From assembly GCA_028869255.1 (NCBI GenBank), contig CP110972.1, positions 687,001 through 751,000 of the forward strand: a stretch of 64,000 nucleotides of DNA. Reading direction: 5' to 3'. The first letter of the stretch is position 1. Each line of letters opens with the position of its first letter. The DNA is from Pseudomonas poae. Lineage in GTDB: Bacteria; Pseudomonadota; Gammaproteobacteria; Pseudomonadales; Pseudomonadaceae. A model generated the notes under the pieces. The model searched no databases. It was not told where the DNA came from and was given only the letters and a program-made list of their open reading frames with translations. Shown piece after piece: positions 29,322 to 43,434 of the stretch. The position numbers were made by a program, and so were the translations under genes.

Positions 29322-30946
29322 TTACACGACAAACCGCGTCACCATGCCATTGAGGTCCACCGCCAGGCGTGACAGCTCCTGGCTTGCGGCCGAGGTCTGC
29401 GTGGCGCCGGCGGCGGTCTGGGTGGACAGGTCGCGAATATTTACCAGGCTGCGGTCCACATCACGCGCTACCAGCGCCTGTTGCTCGGCGGCGCTGGCGA
29501 TTACCAGGTTGCGATCGCTGATCTGCGAAATGGCAGCGGTGATTTTTCCAGGGCGCTCCCGGCGCTGTTGGCCCGTTGCAGGGTTTGGCCTGCGTGTTCG
29601 GCGCTGCTGTTGAGTGCTTCAACCGTGTCCTGGGTGCCTTGCTGGATGCCGATGATCATCTGCTCGATTTCTTCGGTAGAGTCTTGCGTGCGCTGGGCCA
29701 GCGAGCGCACTTCATCGGCCACCACCGCAAAACCACGCCCGGCCTCACCGGCGCGGGCGGCTTCGATGGCGGCGTTTAGCGCCAGCAGGTTGGTTTGCCC
29801 GGCGATGCCGCGGATCACTTCCAGCACTTTGCTGATGTCCTGGGCTTGCACCGCCAGACCCTCGGCTTTATTGGAGGCGCCGAGCACTTCGTCCACCAGG
29901 TTCTGGATCGAGCTGATGGTTTCGCTGATCTGGTAGTGGCCGTGCTTGCTGTCTTCATCGGAGGCCTTGGAGGCTTCGGCACTGGACACCGCATTGCCCG
30001 CCACTTCGTCCACGGCCGCGCTCATTTCGGTGACGGCGGTCGCGGCCTGTTCGATTTCATCGTTCTGCGCCTGCAGGCCACGGGTGCTTTGCTCCATGAC
30101 CGAACTCATTTCTTCGGCGGCCGAGGCCAGCTGTTGCGCCGACTCACTGATGCCGCGGATGGTGGTTTGCAGCTGTGCCTGCATGGTCGCCAGCGCCGTC
30201 AGCAGTTGCGCCGGTTCGTCGCTGCCGTGTACCGCGATGGGCTGGCTCAAGTCGCCAGCGGCGATGGTGCGTGCCACGCGCAGCGCCTGGCCCAGCGGCG
30301 CGGTAATGCTGCGGGTCAACAGCCAGGCCAGCAGCAAGGTGGCGATCAGTGCGGCGACGATGATCAGGCCGACAATCCACTGCGCGCTGGAATAGGCTTG
30401 CCCGGCCGATTCGGCAGCGGCTTCCACGCCTTTCTGGTTGAAGGTGATCAGGTCCTCCAGGTTCTGGGTCAGGACGTTACCCTGGGGCGCCAGGCGGCTG
30501 GTGAGCAGGTCAATCGCATCTTGTTGCTGCTCCTTGTCCACCAACGTGATCATCTGGCTGATGATGCTCAGGTAAGTCGCAACGTTGGCTTTTACCTGCT
30601 TGAGCATTTCGCCTTCTTCCTGGTTGCTCAACAGGGCTTCGTGTCGGTCCAGCAGTGCTTGCAGTTCGCGGGTGTCGCGGGTGATCAGGCTTCTGCTGGT
30701 GTCGCGGATCCGCGATTCGTCGGTGGTCACCAGGCGCAGGCCTTCCAGACGAATGGCGGCCACGTAGGCGGCGATATCGTGGACGTTCTCGATGCTTGGC
30801 ATCCACGAGTCCTCGATCACCAGCGCGCTTTCGCGCAGCTTGGCCATCTGTCCCAGGCCAAATAACCCGACAATTACCAGCATGCTGGCCAACACCCCAA
30901 AACTCAGACTGGCGCGCAGACCGATCCGCATATTCCTCAATGACAT
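29322..30946 (-). pseudogene. Methyl-accepting chemotaxis protein with one frameshift near the C-terminus
   Basis: From ATG 30946 ([20 protein letters not shown]) the protein has an N-terminal span, a periplasmic four-helix-bundle-type sensor (about residues 35-190, with [15 protein letters not shown]), a second span near 190-212, HAMP, and the signalling tip [18 protein letters not shown]. The frame then breaks at LEKSPLPF. Adding one A to the five-A run (T-run 29543-29547 on the plus strand) restores [20 protein letters not shown] and a normal end MVTRFVV-stop at 29322, giving 541 residues, the usual length. Without it, the last 75 or so residues of the methylation/adaptation helix are lost. 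CCAGG follows the run directly. Ligand unknown. Confidence 0.88.
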
Positions 30947-31336
30947 CTCAATGCTCCTTAGGCGATTAGAACCTGTTCCCGGATCGGTCTTTGGACCTTG
31001 TTAGGGCGGGAGAGGGCGCGCTATATATCAAAGTGCCATTAAGGTGGTAATCAGGGTTTCCCTTAAGGTGTATCCAGACGGTTACAAAGGGCTGCTGCGC
31101 GGTGATGCGTGCGCGTTTCCCCTGGCAAGCCGCCAGGCCACGGGTTTGCTGGCTTGCACGGAAAACGCAGTGCGACTTCATGGTGCGTTTATTGACCGTA
31201 TGGTCGACTTATGAAAATTGATAATAAATGTACAAAGTGAACGGATTTGTACAATCGCGTGCGCAAAATGAGCCTTCTCGTGGTTGCGTACACTGGCTAA
31301 GCTCAGTGCTTCCAGATACCCGTAGAGGTTTCCCGC
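30947..31336. other. Divergent intergenic region between the chemoreceptor and aceK
   Basis: This 390-nt gap holds both promoters. AT-rich sequence around 31190-31240 is the likely aceK promoter zone. A 71-codon ORF on the minus strand (30966-31181) has no family features or ribosome-binding site and looks accidental. No tRNA or repeat was seen. Confidence 0.6.
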
Positions 31337-33058
31337 ATGTCGCAGACCACGCCCGCCCTCGCCATCGCCCGCACGATCCTCGAAGGGTTCGACGATTACC
31401 GCGAGCACTTTCGCCAGATCACCGATGGCGCTCGCGAGCGTTTTGAAACGGCCCAGTGGCAGCAGGGGCAGGCGGCGTCGGCGGCGCGGATCAGCCTGTA
31501 TGAAGAAAAGGTCGGCGAAGTGACCGCACGCCTGCGGACCAACTTCGAGGGCGGCACATTGCTGGATATAGACATGTGGCCCCTGGTGAAAAACGCCTAC
31601 ATCGGCCTGATCGACCTGCGTTTTGACGATGAATTGTCCGAGACCTGGTACAACTCGATCTTCTGCGGGCTGTTCAGCCATGACCTGATCAGCGACGGCT
31701 GCATGTTTATCCACACCACCCGGCCCAGCCTGCGCCGGGCACGGGCGGCGCAGACGCGCACCTACACACCGGGCGGCCAGATCGCCGAGATGCTCGCGCA
31801 GATTTTTGCCGACTACGGTTTCAGCGAGCCTTACGCCGACCTGGCCGGCGACCTGCGCCGCCTTGAAGTGCAACTGCGCGAAAACCTGCCGGACTGGGTG
31901 TGCAAGGACCCGGACCTCAACGTCGAGCTGTTTTCCTCGGTGCTCTACCGCAACAAGGGCGCTTACCTGGTCGGGCGCATTTACACCCGTGACGAGCAAT
32001 GGCCCCTGGTGATCCCGCTGCTGCACCGCGAAGGGCAGGGCATTCAGATTGATGCGCTGATCACCGACGAAGCCGACGTGTCGATCATCTTCTCGTTTAC
32101 CCGTTCCTATTTCATGGTCGACGTGCCGGTGCCCGCAGAATTTATCGGCTTTCTCAAGCGCATCCTGCCGGGCAAGCACATCGCAGAGCTGTACACCTCG
32201 ATCGGCTTCTACAAGCATGGTAAATCGGAGTTCTACCGTGCGCTGATCAACCACCTGGCGACCACCGACGACCGCTTTATCATGGCCCCCGGCGTGCGTG
32301 GCATGGTGATGAGCGTGTTTACCCTGCCGGGCTTCAACACCGTGTTCAAGATCATCAAGGACCGGTTTTCGCCGTCGAAAAACGTCAACCGCGCCACGGT
32401 GATCGAGAAGTACCGCCTGGTCAAAAGCGTTGACCGGGTGGGGCGCATGGCCGACACCCAGGAGTTTGCCGATTTCCGTTTTCCCCTGAGCAAGTTCGAG
32501 CCCGAGTGCCTGGCCGAGCTGCTGGAAGTGGCTGCCGGCACGGTCGAGGTTGAAGGCGACACGGTGCTGATCCGCCACTGCTGGACCGAACGGCGCATGA
32601 CCCCGCTCAACCTCTACCTCGACAACGCCAACCCCGCCCAGGTGCGCGAAGCCCTGGAGGACTACGGCCTGGCCATCAAGCAACTGGCGGCGGCGAATAT
32701 CTTCCCGGGCGATATGCTGCTGAAAAACTTCGGCGTCACCCGCCACGGCCGTGTGGTGTTCTACGACTACGACGAAATCTGCTTTCTCACCGAGGCCAAC
32801 TTCCGCCACATCCCCGCACCGCGCACCCCCGAGGATGAAATGGCCTCCGAGCCCTGGTACTCCATCGGCCCGCTGGATGTGTTCCCGGAAGAATTCCCGC
32901 CGTTCCTGTTCGCCGATGCCGGCCAGCGCAAGCTGTTCGACGAGCTGCATGGCGAGCTGTACAACGCCGACTACTGGAAGGGGCTGCAAGACGCGATACG
33001 CGCCGGCAAAGTCATCGATGTGTTCCCGTATCGGCGCAAAGACCGTGATAACGAATGA
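31337..33058 (+). CDS. aceK: AceK, isocitrate dehydrogenase kinase/phosphatase
   Basis: AceK phosphorylates and dephosphorylates isocitrate dehydrogenase, directing carbon to the glyoxylate bypass during growth on acetate or fatty acids. The 573-residue product has the family's regulatory N-terminal half and a C-terminal kinase fold, with the nucleotide-binding segment [19 protein letters not shown] and the catalytic/metal region [17 protein letters not shown]. The length equals that of other AceK proteins. The start [17 protein letters not shown] follows AGAGG. It stands alone here rather than in an aceBAK operon, as usual for Pseudomonas, and lies 70 nt before hrpA. A large antisense ORF over it is a GC-driven shadow. 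Confidence 0.96.
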   Translation: MSQTTPALAIARTILEGFDDYREHFRQITDGARERFETAQWQQGQAASAARISLYEEKVGEVTARLRTNFEGGTLLDIDMWPLVKNAYIGLIDLRFDDELSETWYNSIFCGLFSHDLISDGCMFIHTTRPSLRRARAAQTRTYTPGGQIAEMLAQIFADYGFSEPYADLAGDLRRLEVQLRENLPDWVCKDPDLNVELFSSVLYRNKGAYLVGRIYTRDEQWPLVIPLLHREGQGIQIDALITDEADVSIIFSFTRSYFMVDVPVPAEFIGFLKRILPGKHIAELYTSIGFYKHGKSEFYRALINHLATTDDRFIMAPGVRGMVMSVFTLPGFNTVFKIIKDRFSPSKNVNRATVIEKYRLVKSVDRVGRMADTQEFADFRFPLSKFEPECLAELLEVAAGTVEVEGDTVLIRHCWTERRMTPLNLYLDNANPAQVREALEDYGLAIKQLAAANIFPGDMLLKNFGVTRHGRVVFYDYDEICFLTEANFRHIPAPRTPEDEMASEPWYSIGPLDVFPEEFPPFLFADAGQRKLFDELHGELYNADYWKGLQDAIRAGKVIDVFPYRRKDRDNE

Positions 33059-33128
33059 GGGGCGCGCGCGTTGGCGGTTTTCTGCGACAATCCGCCCCCT
33101 GCATAAATAGACGACCAAAACGCACCTG

Positions 33129-37040
<3,912 letters not shown>

Positions 37041-37432
37041 CAACGCCGCAGATCCTTAGTGGCGAGCGGGCTTATTGTGGAGATCAGGCTTGTTGTGGCG
37101 AGCGGGCTTGCCCGCGTTGGGCTGCGCAGCAGCCCCATGCTCTCACCGCGGTGCATCAGATAAATCCGGTCAGCAGGTTTTAGGGCCGCTGCGCAGCCCA
37201 ACGCGGGCAAGCCCGCTCGCCACAACGGCGTTTTAAACGGGCTTATCCGGCATATGGCGCCAAATCCCAGGGATTGTGGCAAACTTCGCGGTTATAAATG
37301 CCGGGATCGTCGTAGCAGCGACGCGACGGAATAAAGCGTTGCCAGTTTGACGCCGCTGGATGGCATCGAACTACTTATAGTTTGGTACGACGGTACCAAT
37401 ATCCCCTGCCTGACAGATTTAGAGGAACGACC
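37041..37432. other. Intergenic region between hrpA and the fabH-like gene
   Basis: This 392-nt stretch contains a partial REP copy near 37062-37092, the full REP pair at 37093-37225, and then the promoter region for the fabH-like gene. No gene is apparent. Confidence 0.7.
37093..37225. repeat. Long REP inverted pair downstream of hrpA
   Basis: TTGTGGCGAGCGGGCTTGCC extended to ...TTGGGCTGCGCAGC is repeated in reverse complement (to CGCTCGCCACAA), giving arms of about 40 nt around a 50-nt spacer. A degenerate extra copy (GTGGCGAGCGGGCTTATTGTG) precedes it. This REP subtype (GCGAGCGGGC) differs from the GTGGGAGC type elsewhere in the window. Confidence 0.85.
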
Positions 37433-38555
37433 GTGCATAACGTCGTCATCAGCGGCACTGGCCTGTACACCCCGGCCAACAGCATCTCCAACGAAGAGCT
37501 GGTGCAGTCTTTCAATGCCTACGTGCAGCAGTTCAACAGCGATAACGCCGCCGCCATCGAGCGCGGCGAGGTACAGGCGCTGACCGAGTCCAGTGCCGCC
37601 TTTATCGAAAAGGCATCCGGCATCAAGAGCCGTTTTGTGATGGACAAGGACGGCATCCTCGACCCGCAACGCATGGCCCCGCGCCTGCCGGAGCGCAGCA
37701 ACGACGAATGGTCGGTGCTCTGCCAGATGGCCATTGGCGCCGCCGAGCAAGCCCTGCAGCGCGCCGGCAAGACCGCCGCCGATATCGACGGGGTGATCGT
37801 CGCCTGTTCCAACCTGCAGCGCGCTTATCCGGCGATTGCCATTGAAGTCCAGGAAGCCCTGGGCATCGCGGGTTTCGGTTTCGACATGAACGTGGCGTGC
37901 TCGTCGGCGACCTTCGGCATCCAGAACGCCGCCAACAGCATCCAGCTGGGCCAGGCGCGGGCGATCCTGATGGTCAACCCCGAGGTCTGCACCGGCCACC
38001 TGAACTTCCGTGACCGTGACAGCCACTTCATCTTCGGTGACGCGGCCACGGCGGTGATCCTTGAGCGCGCCGACCTTGCGACCTCCAAACACCAGTTCGA
38101 CGTGGTGAGCACCAAGCTGCTGACCAAGTTCTCGAATAATATCCGCAACAACTTCGGCTTCCTCAACCGCACTGCGGAAGAGGGCATTGGCGCGCCGGAC
38201 AAACTGTTCGTGCAGGAAGGTCGCAAAGTCTTCCGCGATGTCTGCCCGATGGTGGCCGAACTGATCGGCGTGCACCTGGAAGAAAACCAGTTGAGCGTGA
38301 CCGACGTGAAGCGCTTCTGGTTGCACCAGGCCAACCTGAGCATGAACCACCTGATTGTGAAGAAACTGCTGGGCCGCGAAGCCACGGTGGAAGAGGCCCC
38401 GGTGATCCTCGATACTTACGCCAACACCAGCTCGGCGGGCTCGGTGATTGCGTTCCACACCTACTCAGGACGATTTGCCCAAGGGCGCCGTCGCGGTGCT
38501 CAGTTCGTTTGGCGCGGGCTATTCGATCGGCAGCGTGATCCTGCGCAAACGCTGA
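37433..38555 (+). pseudogene. Beta-ketoacyl-ACP synthase III (FabH-like), one-base insertion near the C-terminus
   Basis: GTG at 37433 after AGAGGA gives MHNVVISGTGLYTPANSISN. The thiolase-fold enzyme has the active-site Cys in NVACSSATFG, the His in FWLHQANLSMNHL and the Asn in YANTSSAGS, so the catalytic triad is complete. At 38465 an extra T turns HTYQDDLPKG into HTYSGRFAQG; deleting it restores ...VAVLSSFGAGYSIGSVILRKR-stop at 38555, a 373-residue protein. In P. aeruginosa the homologous long FabH-like enzyme, also next to an ECF sigma gene, shunts beta-oxidation octanoyl-CoA into fatty-acid synthesis; the same role is inferred. As sequenced, the final strand of the core fold is lost. The inserted T splits a CCAGG. 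Confidence 0.88.
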
Positions 38556-38577
38556 TATCGAGGCAGAATGCGCTCAA

Positions 38578-38649
38578 TGTGGGAGCTGGCTTGCCTGCGA
38601 TAGCGGCGGTGGATTCACCCCCTTCATCGCAGGCAAGCCAGCTCCCACA
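38578..38649. repeat. REP inverted pair
   Basis: TGTGGGAGCTGGCTTGCCTG plus CGA and its reverse complement form 23-nt arms around about 26 nt. It lies between the fabH-like gene and the ECF sigma gene. Confidence 0.88.
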
Positions 38650-38684
38650 CTGATTGGGTTTGCACGTTGAAATCGAGGTCTTGA

Positions 38685-39299
38685 ATGGCAGCAGCGGACG
38701 ACGCGCACCTGCTTGAACGACTGCTCAAGGGCGAGCAGCGGGCCTACAAGGAATTGGTCAGCACCTATCAAAGCGCAATGCGGGCAGTGGCCTATGCCAT
38801 CGTCGGCCAGCGCCATGCCGACGAAGTGGTGCAGGACGCCTGGCTGTCGGTGGTGCGTAACCTGGGCCGATTTGAAGGGCGTTCCAGCCTCAAGACCTGG
38901 CTGCTGACCATCACTGCCAACGCTGCCAAAGGCCGCTACAAGCAGAATCGCCGGGAAGTGCTGCTGGATGATTTGCCCTCGCCCCATGGCACTGTCGGTG
39001 ATGATCGTTTCGTACCCGATGACGGTCACTGGGCGGTCGCCCCGTACGCCTGGCACCAGGACACCCCGGAAGCCCTGCTGACCGAGGATGAACTGCGCAA
39101 ATGCCTGGAGCATACGTTGCTGAGTTTGTCTGAGCTGCAAAGCAGCGTGTTGCTGCTGCGCGAACGCCAGGGCCTGGAGCTGGAGGAGATCTGTAATCTT
39201 CTGACGCTCTCACTCTCCAATGTTCGTGTGCTGTTGCATCGAGCACGGCTTAAAGTCTTCGCCACGGTGGAGCATTTTGAGGAAACGGGCGAATGCTGA
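38685..39299 (+). CDS. ECF-family RNA polymerase sigma factor
   Basis: A 204-residue sigma-70 family protein. Region 2 is visible as AYKELVSTYQSAMRAVAYAI...ADEVVQDAWLSVVRNLGRFEG and SSLKTWLLTITANAAKGR; region 4 as LSELQSSVLLLRERQGLELEEICNLL followed by SNVRVLLHRARLK. The linker between them is longer than in many ECF factors. The gene overlaps the next gene, a zinc-finger anti-sigma, by 7 nt, which indicates a sigma/anti-sigma pair. The regulon is unknown; no self-promoter was recognised. Confidence 0.92.
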   Translation: MAAADDAHLLERLLKGEQRAYKELVSTYQSAMRAVAYAIVGQRHADEVVQDAWLSVVRNLGRFEGRSSLKTWLLTITANAAKGRYKQNRREVLLDDLPSPHGTVGDDRFVPDDGHWAVAPYAWHQDTPEALLTEDELRKCLEHTLLSLSELQSSVLLLRERQGLELEEICNLLTLSLSNVRVLLHRARLKVFATVEHFEETGEC

Positions 39300-39526
39300 C
39301 CTGTAAAGAACAAGTGGCACGTTCCAGTGACTACCTCGACGGGCAATTGACCTTTCGCGAGCGTCTGCTGGTGCGTCATCACCTGATGTTCTGCCCCAAC
39401 TGCCGACGGTTTACCCGCCAGATGCGCCTGATGCAGGCCACGCTGAAAGCCCTGCCGCAGGAGCCGGTGAAGGATGTGGATGCCTTGGCCCAACGGCTGG
39501 CGGCCGAGCGGCTCAAGGATCAATAA
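39293..39526 (+). CDS. Zinc-finger (zf-HC2) anti-sigma factor, cytosolic
   Basis: A 77-residue protein with the ZAS-type motif HLMFCPNC (H-x3-C-x2-C) and an upstream Cys in LTCKEQVARSSDYLDGQL, as in anti-sigma factors that bind their ECF partner and often respond to thiol oxidation. No membrane span follows the zinc domain, so it should be soluble. The ATG overlaps the end of the sigma gene (ATGCTGA), which suggests coupled translation and matched stoichiometry. Confidence 0.88.
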   Translation: MLTCKEQVARSSDYLDGQLTFRERLLVRHHLMFCPNCRRFTRQMRLMQATLKALPQEPVKDVDALAQRLAAERLKDQ

Positions 39527-39607
39527 AGGTGGGAGAGAAAGCAGGCTCGCGTGAGTGACTCGGACGGATGATGGGGACCGACCCACCCACGCAAGACTGT
39601 TAGAGAA

Positions 39608-39636
39608 GCAGCTTCAAGCGGTGAGCTTGAAGCTGC
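39608..39636. repeat. Inverted repeat / hairpin between convergent genes
   Basis: GCAGCTTCAAGC (39608-39619) and GCTTGAAGCTGC (39625-39636) are perfect 12-bp arms around GGTGA, followed by a second imperfect copy TTGAAGCTTGTAGCTTGAA. The same repeat forms the ccoP2 terminator stem near 10339-10385. It probably separates anti-sigma and porin transcripts, but no strong T-run follows. Confidence 0.7.
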
Positions 39637-39689
39637 AAGTGACGTGCTCTTCCTTGAAGCTTGTAGCTTGAAACGTGTCGCTGTCTTCC

Positions 39690-41032
39690 TTAGAACTTGG
39701 CTTCTGCGTCCAGCTGGAAGGTGTTGGCTTTGGCGCTACGGTCCACGAGCGTGCGGCTGTAGGTGTCGGTCTTGGTCAGGAAGTACGTTGCGCCGATGGC
39801 GAAGTTCTTGTCGATGTCATAGCCGACTTTGAACTTGTGACCACGGGAGCCGGTGAAGCCGCCGCCGAAGTCCGAATCGGTAAAGGCGCCCACGACGGCG
39901 TTTTTCTCTACGTCGCGATAGTTGTAGTCCAGGTTGAAGCCGAACACCTTGGACTTGGCACCCAGCAACCAGGCAGTGTCGGCATCGTCGACAGCGTCGT
40001 TGTTTTTCACGTACTGGCCGTAGAACGCCAGAGGGACTGCCAGGCCGCCGATATCGACTTGGCTGAAGCCTTCGTACAGGCGGAACTCGCCGTTTGGTGT
40101 GTTGCCGTTGGTCGCCAGCAGGTTCGGGGTGCTGGTGCCGGAGGCACGGCTGTCTTCGTCGTTCTGGTAGGCGTAGACGCTGCCACCCAGGGTCACTTTC
40201 AGGTTGTCGGTCACCGAGAAACGGGTGCCCAACTGGCCGGTGGTCAGGCGCAGGTCATGGCGGTACTGCACGCCGTCACCGTCCACGTTGTCCTTGAGGT
40301 TGTAGTTCCCCAGGCTGCCGAACAGCTCGGCGCTGCCGCCCAATGGGTACTTGTAGGTGACTGCCAAGCCTTCCGGGTTGATGTCGCTATCCCAGATCAC
40401 ATCGCCCATGTTGACCCATGGCTGCAGCATTTTGCCGCCAATGATGTGCAGGTTTTTGATCTGGTCGGGGTGGTAGTCGATGTAGCCGAGGTCCAGCCAG
40501 ATCGATTTTTTATCGAAGTAGCCGTCCAGGTCCTGGTTGGTGGAGCGCGCATCGCTGCCGCCGCCGGTGGCGATACGAATGCCGGTGTCCACCTGTGGGT
40601 TGATTTCGGTGTAGGCGCCGAGGCGTGCGCGGATCCGTTCGCGATCCTTGTCACGACCGGTGACGCCGGCGCGGGTGACGCCATTTTCGCCTTCGACCTT
40701 GATGGTCTCGTGGCGCATGCGCACATCACCCTTGAACTGAGTCTTCGCCGCCCAAGCCAGCTTCTGGTCGAAGCTGCTCAGCTCGTTGGTTTTTTCGCGG
40801 TGGCCGCGATCTGTTCGTTGGTCTCTTGTTGAGCTTGCTGTGCGATCTGCTTTTCTTTCTGATCCTTGGCCAGCTCAGCTTGCAGTTCGGTGTACTGCGC
40901 CGCAGTGATCTGGCCGTTGGCCTTGAGCATGTCGAGCAATTTAGCGTCGACTGCAGCGCTGGCCGGAACGCTCAGGGCCAGTAACAGGCCGCCGCACAGG
41001 ACCGCCGCAGTTTTAGTGGAAGCAAGACGCAT
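39690..41032 (-). pseudogene. Putative outer-membrane porin (Pfam 'Putative porin'), frameshifted after the N-terminal region
   Basis: ATG at 41032 begins MRLASTKTAAVLCGGLLLAL with a clear signal peptide ending ASA. A short helical segment follows (LLDMLKANGQITAAQYTELQ), then the frame breaks in AAATAKK. Adding one A to the six-A run (T-run 40790-40795 on the plus strand) gives KKTNELSSFDQKLAWAAKTQFKG and joins the 344-codon barrel region (GENGVTRAGVTGRDKDRERI ... TFQLDAEAKF), total 447 residues. The terminal Phe is typical of outer-membrane barrels, and DxDG and RIRARLGAY match the 'Putative porin' family of pseudomonads. Function is presumably small-solute uptake; specificity unknown. Confidence 0.88.
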
Positions 41033-41181
41033 ATCAATCTCCGAAAGTGAGGAGGGATGGCAAACCATCCAGGACACAACCGACCGATGACGGACGGAAA
41101 AATAACCACCTGCTAGAACCAGGCGCTCTAAAAACAGGCGTCAGTATCGCGATCGTTTATGACGCAGCAGTGGCTAAGTGA

Positions 41182-41197
41182 TGTCATCTACATGACA
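41182..41197. promoter_or_regulatory. Palindromic operator-like site upstream of the porin gene
   Basis: TGTCAT-CTAC-ATGACA is a perfect 6-bp inverted repeat 150 nt before the porin start, in an AT-rich region that also serves the divergent gene at 41316. TGTCAT resembles half of a PHO box, but the inverted rather than direct arrangement points to another dimeric regulator. Regulator unknown. Confidence 0.35.
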
Positions 41198-41315
41198 AAT
41201 TATTTAAGAATGGAACTATTGGTTTAGAGCCCTGTCGCGCGATTTGGGGGTGTGCCAGGGGCTGCGATAAGCGATACTCGCGAGGCTTTCACGCCATGAA
41301 GTAGTGAGGATGCCG

Positions 41316-42440
41316 ATGCCGTTGCAACGCCTGGACAGCCTGTCCGAAATCGCCCCGCAGACGTGGGATGCACTGGTGCCGGACGCCCAGCCCTTTGTGC
41401 GGCATGCCTTTTTGAGTGCGCTGGAAGACAGCGCCAGCCTGGGCCCGCAATCGGGCTGGCAACCGGAACATTTGCTGCATTGGGAAGGCGAGCGACTGGT
41501 GGCGGCATTGCCCAGTTATCGCAAGTGGCACTCCTATGGCGAGTACGTGTTCGATCACGGCTGGGCCGATGCCTGTGAGCGGGCGGGCATCGACTACTAC
41601 CCCAAGCTGCTGACGGCGGTGCCGTTCAGTCCGGTCAGCGGGCCACGCTTGCTGGCGCGCAGTGCCGAGGACGGTTTCGAACTGCTCAACAGCCTGCCGG
41701 GCTACCTGGAAATCGAAGGGCTCTCCAGCGCCCACATCAACTTTACCGACGTGTTGGCCGATGAGGCATTGGCCGCGCAGCCGGGCTGGTTGCAGCGCCT
41801 GGGCTGTCAGTTTCACTGGCAGAATCGCGGCTACCGCGACTTCCAGGATTTCCTCGACGCCCTGAGTTCACGCAAGCGCAAGCAGATGCGCAAGGAACGC
41901 GAACAAGTGGCGGGGCAGGGCATCGATTTCGAGTGGTTGCAAGGCCATGAACTGAGCGAGGCGCAGTGGGATTTTGTCTACGCCTGCTACGCCAATACCT
42001 ACGCGGTACGCCGGCAAACACCCTACCTGACCCGCGCTTTTTTCAGCCTGCTGGCCGAGCGCATGCCCGAGGCGATTCGCGTGGTGCTGGCCAAACAGGG
42101 TGCACGCCCGGTGGCCATGGCCTTCAGTTTGATCGGTGGCGACAGCTTCTACGGCCGTTACTGGGGCTGCCTGGCCGAGTTTGACCGCCTGCATTTCGAA
42201 ACCTGTTTCTACCAGGGCATGGACTACGCCATCGCCCACGGCCTGCAACGCTTCGACGCCGGTGCCCAGGGCGAGCACAAGTTGATTCGTGGGTTTGAAC
42301 CGGTGATCACGCGGTCATGGCACTACCTGCGTCATCCTGGGTTGAAGAATGCCGTAGAGGACTTTCTGGAGCGCGAGCGGGTGGGGATTCTGGCGTATGC
42401 CGAAGAGGCGAGGGCAGCCATGCCTTATCGGCAGGGCTGA
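41316..42440 (+). CDS. COG3146 (DUF482) GNAT-fold protein
   Basis: The ATG at 41316 (MPLQRLDSLSEIAPQTWDAL, 374 residues) is chosen because GAGG lies 6 nt before it; in-frame GTG 41304 and ATG 41310 are alternatives. Recognisable stretches are FVRHAFLSALEDSASLGPQSGW near the N-terminus, LSSRKRKQMRKEREQV, and YGRYWGCLAEFDRLHFETCFY with FDAGAQGEHKLIRGFEP near the end, which define the family. It has been called a peptidoglycan-biosynthesis-like or FemAB-like acyltransferase, but the reaction is not established. It stands immediately before aqpZ, on the opposite strand. Confidence 0.85.
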   Translation: MPLQRLDSLSEIAPQTWDALVPDAQPFVRHAFLSALEDSASLGPQSGWQPEHLLHWEGERLVAALPSYRKWHSYGEYVFDHGWADACERAGIDYYPKLLTAVPFSPVSGPRLLARSAEDGFELLNSLPGYLEIEGLSSAHINFTDVLADEALAAQPGWLQRLGCQFHWQNRGYRDFQDFLDALSSRKRKQMRKEREQVAGQGIDFEWLQGHELSEAQWDFVYACYANTYAVRRQTPYLTRAFFSLLAERMPEAIRVVLAKQGARPVAMAFSLIGGDSFYGRYWGCLAEFDRLHFETCFYQGMDYAIAHGLQRFDAGAQGEHKLIRGFEPVITRSWHYLRHPGLKNAVEDFLERERVGILAYAEEARAAMPYRQG

Positions 42441-42451
42441 ACTCGCTGTTC

Positions 42452-43153
42452 TCAGGCCGGCTCCTCCTTGCCCAGCCATCGATAGGTCACGCCGGCAATG
42501 ACCGCGCCCAGAATCGGCGCGAGCCAGAACATCCACAACTGCTGGACCGCCCACCCGCCCACGATCAGCGCAGGCCCGGTACTGCGGGCCGGGTTGACTG
42601 AGGTGTTGGTCACGGGAATGGAAATCAGGTGGATCAAGGTGAGGGCCAGACCGATGGCGATGGGCGCCAGGCCCTTGGGGGCACGGTGGTCGGTGGCGCC
42701 GAGGATGATCAGCAGGAACATCGCAGTCATCACCAGCTCACACACAAACCCCGCTGCCAGCGAGTAGCCGCCGGGGGAATGTGCGCCATAGCCGTTTGAT
42801 GCCAGGCCGCCGGCCAGTTCGAAGCCCGGTTTGCCGCTGGCAATGAAGTACAACAACGCGGCGGCGACTGTGCCGCCAATGACTTGGGCCACGATATACG
42901 CCGGTAACTCCCTGGCCGGAAACCTCCCGCCCACTACCAGCCCTACCGATACTGCCGGGTTGAGGTGGCAACCGCTGATGTGCCCGATGGCAACCGCCAT
43001 GGTCAGCACCGTCAGCCCGAAGGCCAGCGACACGCCCAACAACCCGATCCCGACTGCAGGGAACGCTGCGGCCAGCACCGCACTCCCGCAACCGCCCAAC
43101 ACCAGCCAAAACGTACCTAACCCCTCTGTAATTGAACGTTTGAACAAAGACAT
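42452..43153 (-). CDS. aqpZ: Aquaporin Z
   Basis: A 233-residue water channel with six membrane spans and both half-helix NPA motifs ([12 protein letters not shown] and [14 protein letters not shown]). The selectivity region and the overall sequence ([20 protein letters not shown] start) match AqpZ and not the glycerol facilitator GlpF, which has longer loops. It mediates rapid water flux across the inner membrane. It is convergent with the COG3146 gene (11-nt gap) and has its own upstream region. Confidence 0.95.
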   Translation of the reverse strand: MSLFKRSITEGLGTFWLVLGGCGSAVLAAAFPAVGIGLLGVSLAFGLTVLTMAVAIGHISGCHLNPAVSVGLVVGGRFPARELPAYIVAQVIGGTVAAALLYFIASGKPGFELAGGLASNGYGAHSPGGYSLAAGFVCELVMTAMFLLIILGATDHRAPKGLAPIAIGLALTLIHLISIPVTNTSVNPARSTGPALIVGGWAVQQLWMFWLAPILGAVIAGVTYRWLGKEEPA

Positions 43154-43275
43154 GCAACACGTCCTTGATAGATCGCTCTACCGATCAGTAAATCAATGAT
43201 GCTCCCTGCAGATTTACTTCAGCGCCCGTCTGGGCACTGCACTGAGTACAGCAGGCTTGCGCCATAAAGCCAGGC

Positions 43276-43318
43276 AAAAAAAAAGCGCCAGGGCCCTTTG
43301 AATCTGGACGCCTGACGC
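43276..43318 (-). terminator. Terminator downstream of the ABC exporter gene
   Basis: On the minus strand GCGTCAGG (43311-43318) pairs with CCTGGCGC (43285-43292), with one G-U pair, followed by nine T (43276-43284). It lies beyond the REP pair that follows the ABC transporter stop. Confidence 0.65.
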
Positions 43319-43327
43319 AATTTAAGC

Positions 43328-43414
43328 GTGGGAGCTGGCTTGCCTGCGATGACGGTCTCACCGTCAGCTCTTTACTGGCTGACCCACCGCTATCGCAGGC
43401 AAGCCAGCTCCCAC
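43328..43414. repeat. REP inverted pair
   Basis: Arms GTGGGAGCTGGCTTGCCTGC plus GAT and the reverse complement are separated by about 40 nt, just after the ABC transporter gene. Same REP subtype as at 14344 and 38578. Confidence 0.88.
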
Positions 43415-43434
43415 AGGGGTATAGCGGTGGGGCT

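Noticed and set aside
30966..31181. 71-codon minus-strand ORF in the chemoreceptor/aceK gap
   Set aside because: No ribosome-binding site, no signal peptide or domain; treated as chance.
31178..33118. 646-codon ORF on the minus strand over aceK
   Set aside because: It is the reverse-frame shadow of a well-supported gene in GC-rich DNA; its protein has no family features.
41182..41197. PHO box at TGTCAT...ATGACA
   Set aside because: A PHO box is made of direct TGTCA repeats at 11-nt spacing; here the halves are inverted and 4 nt apart.
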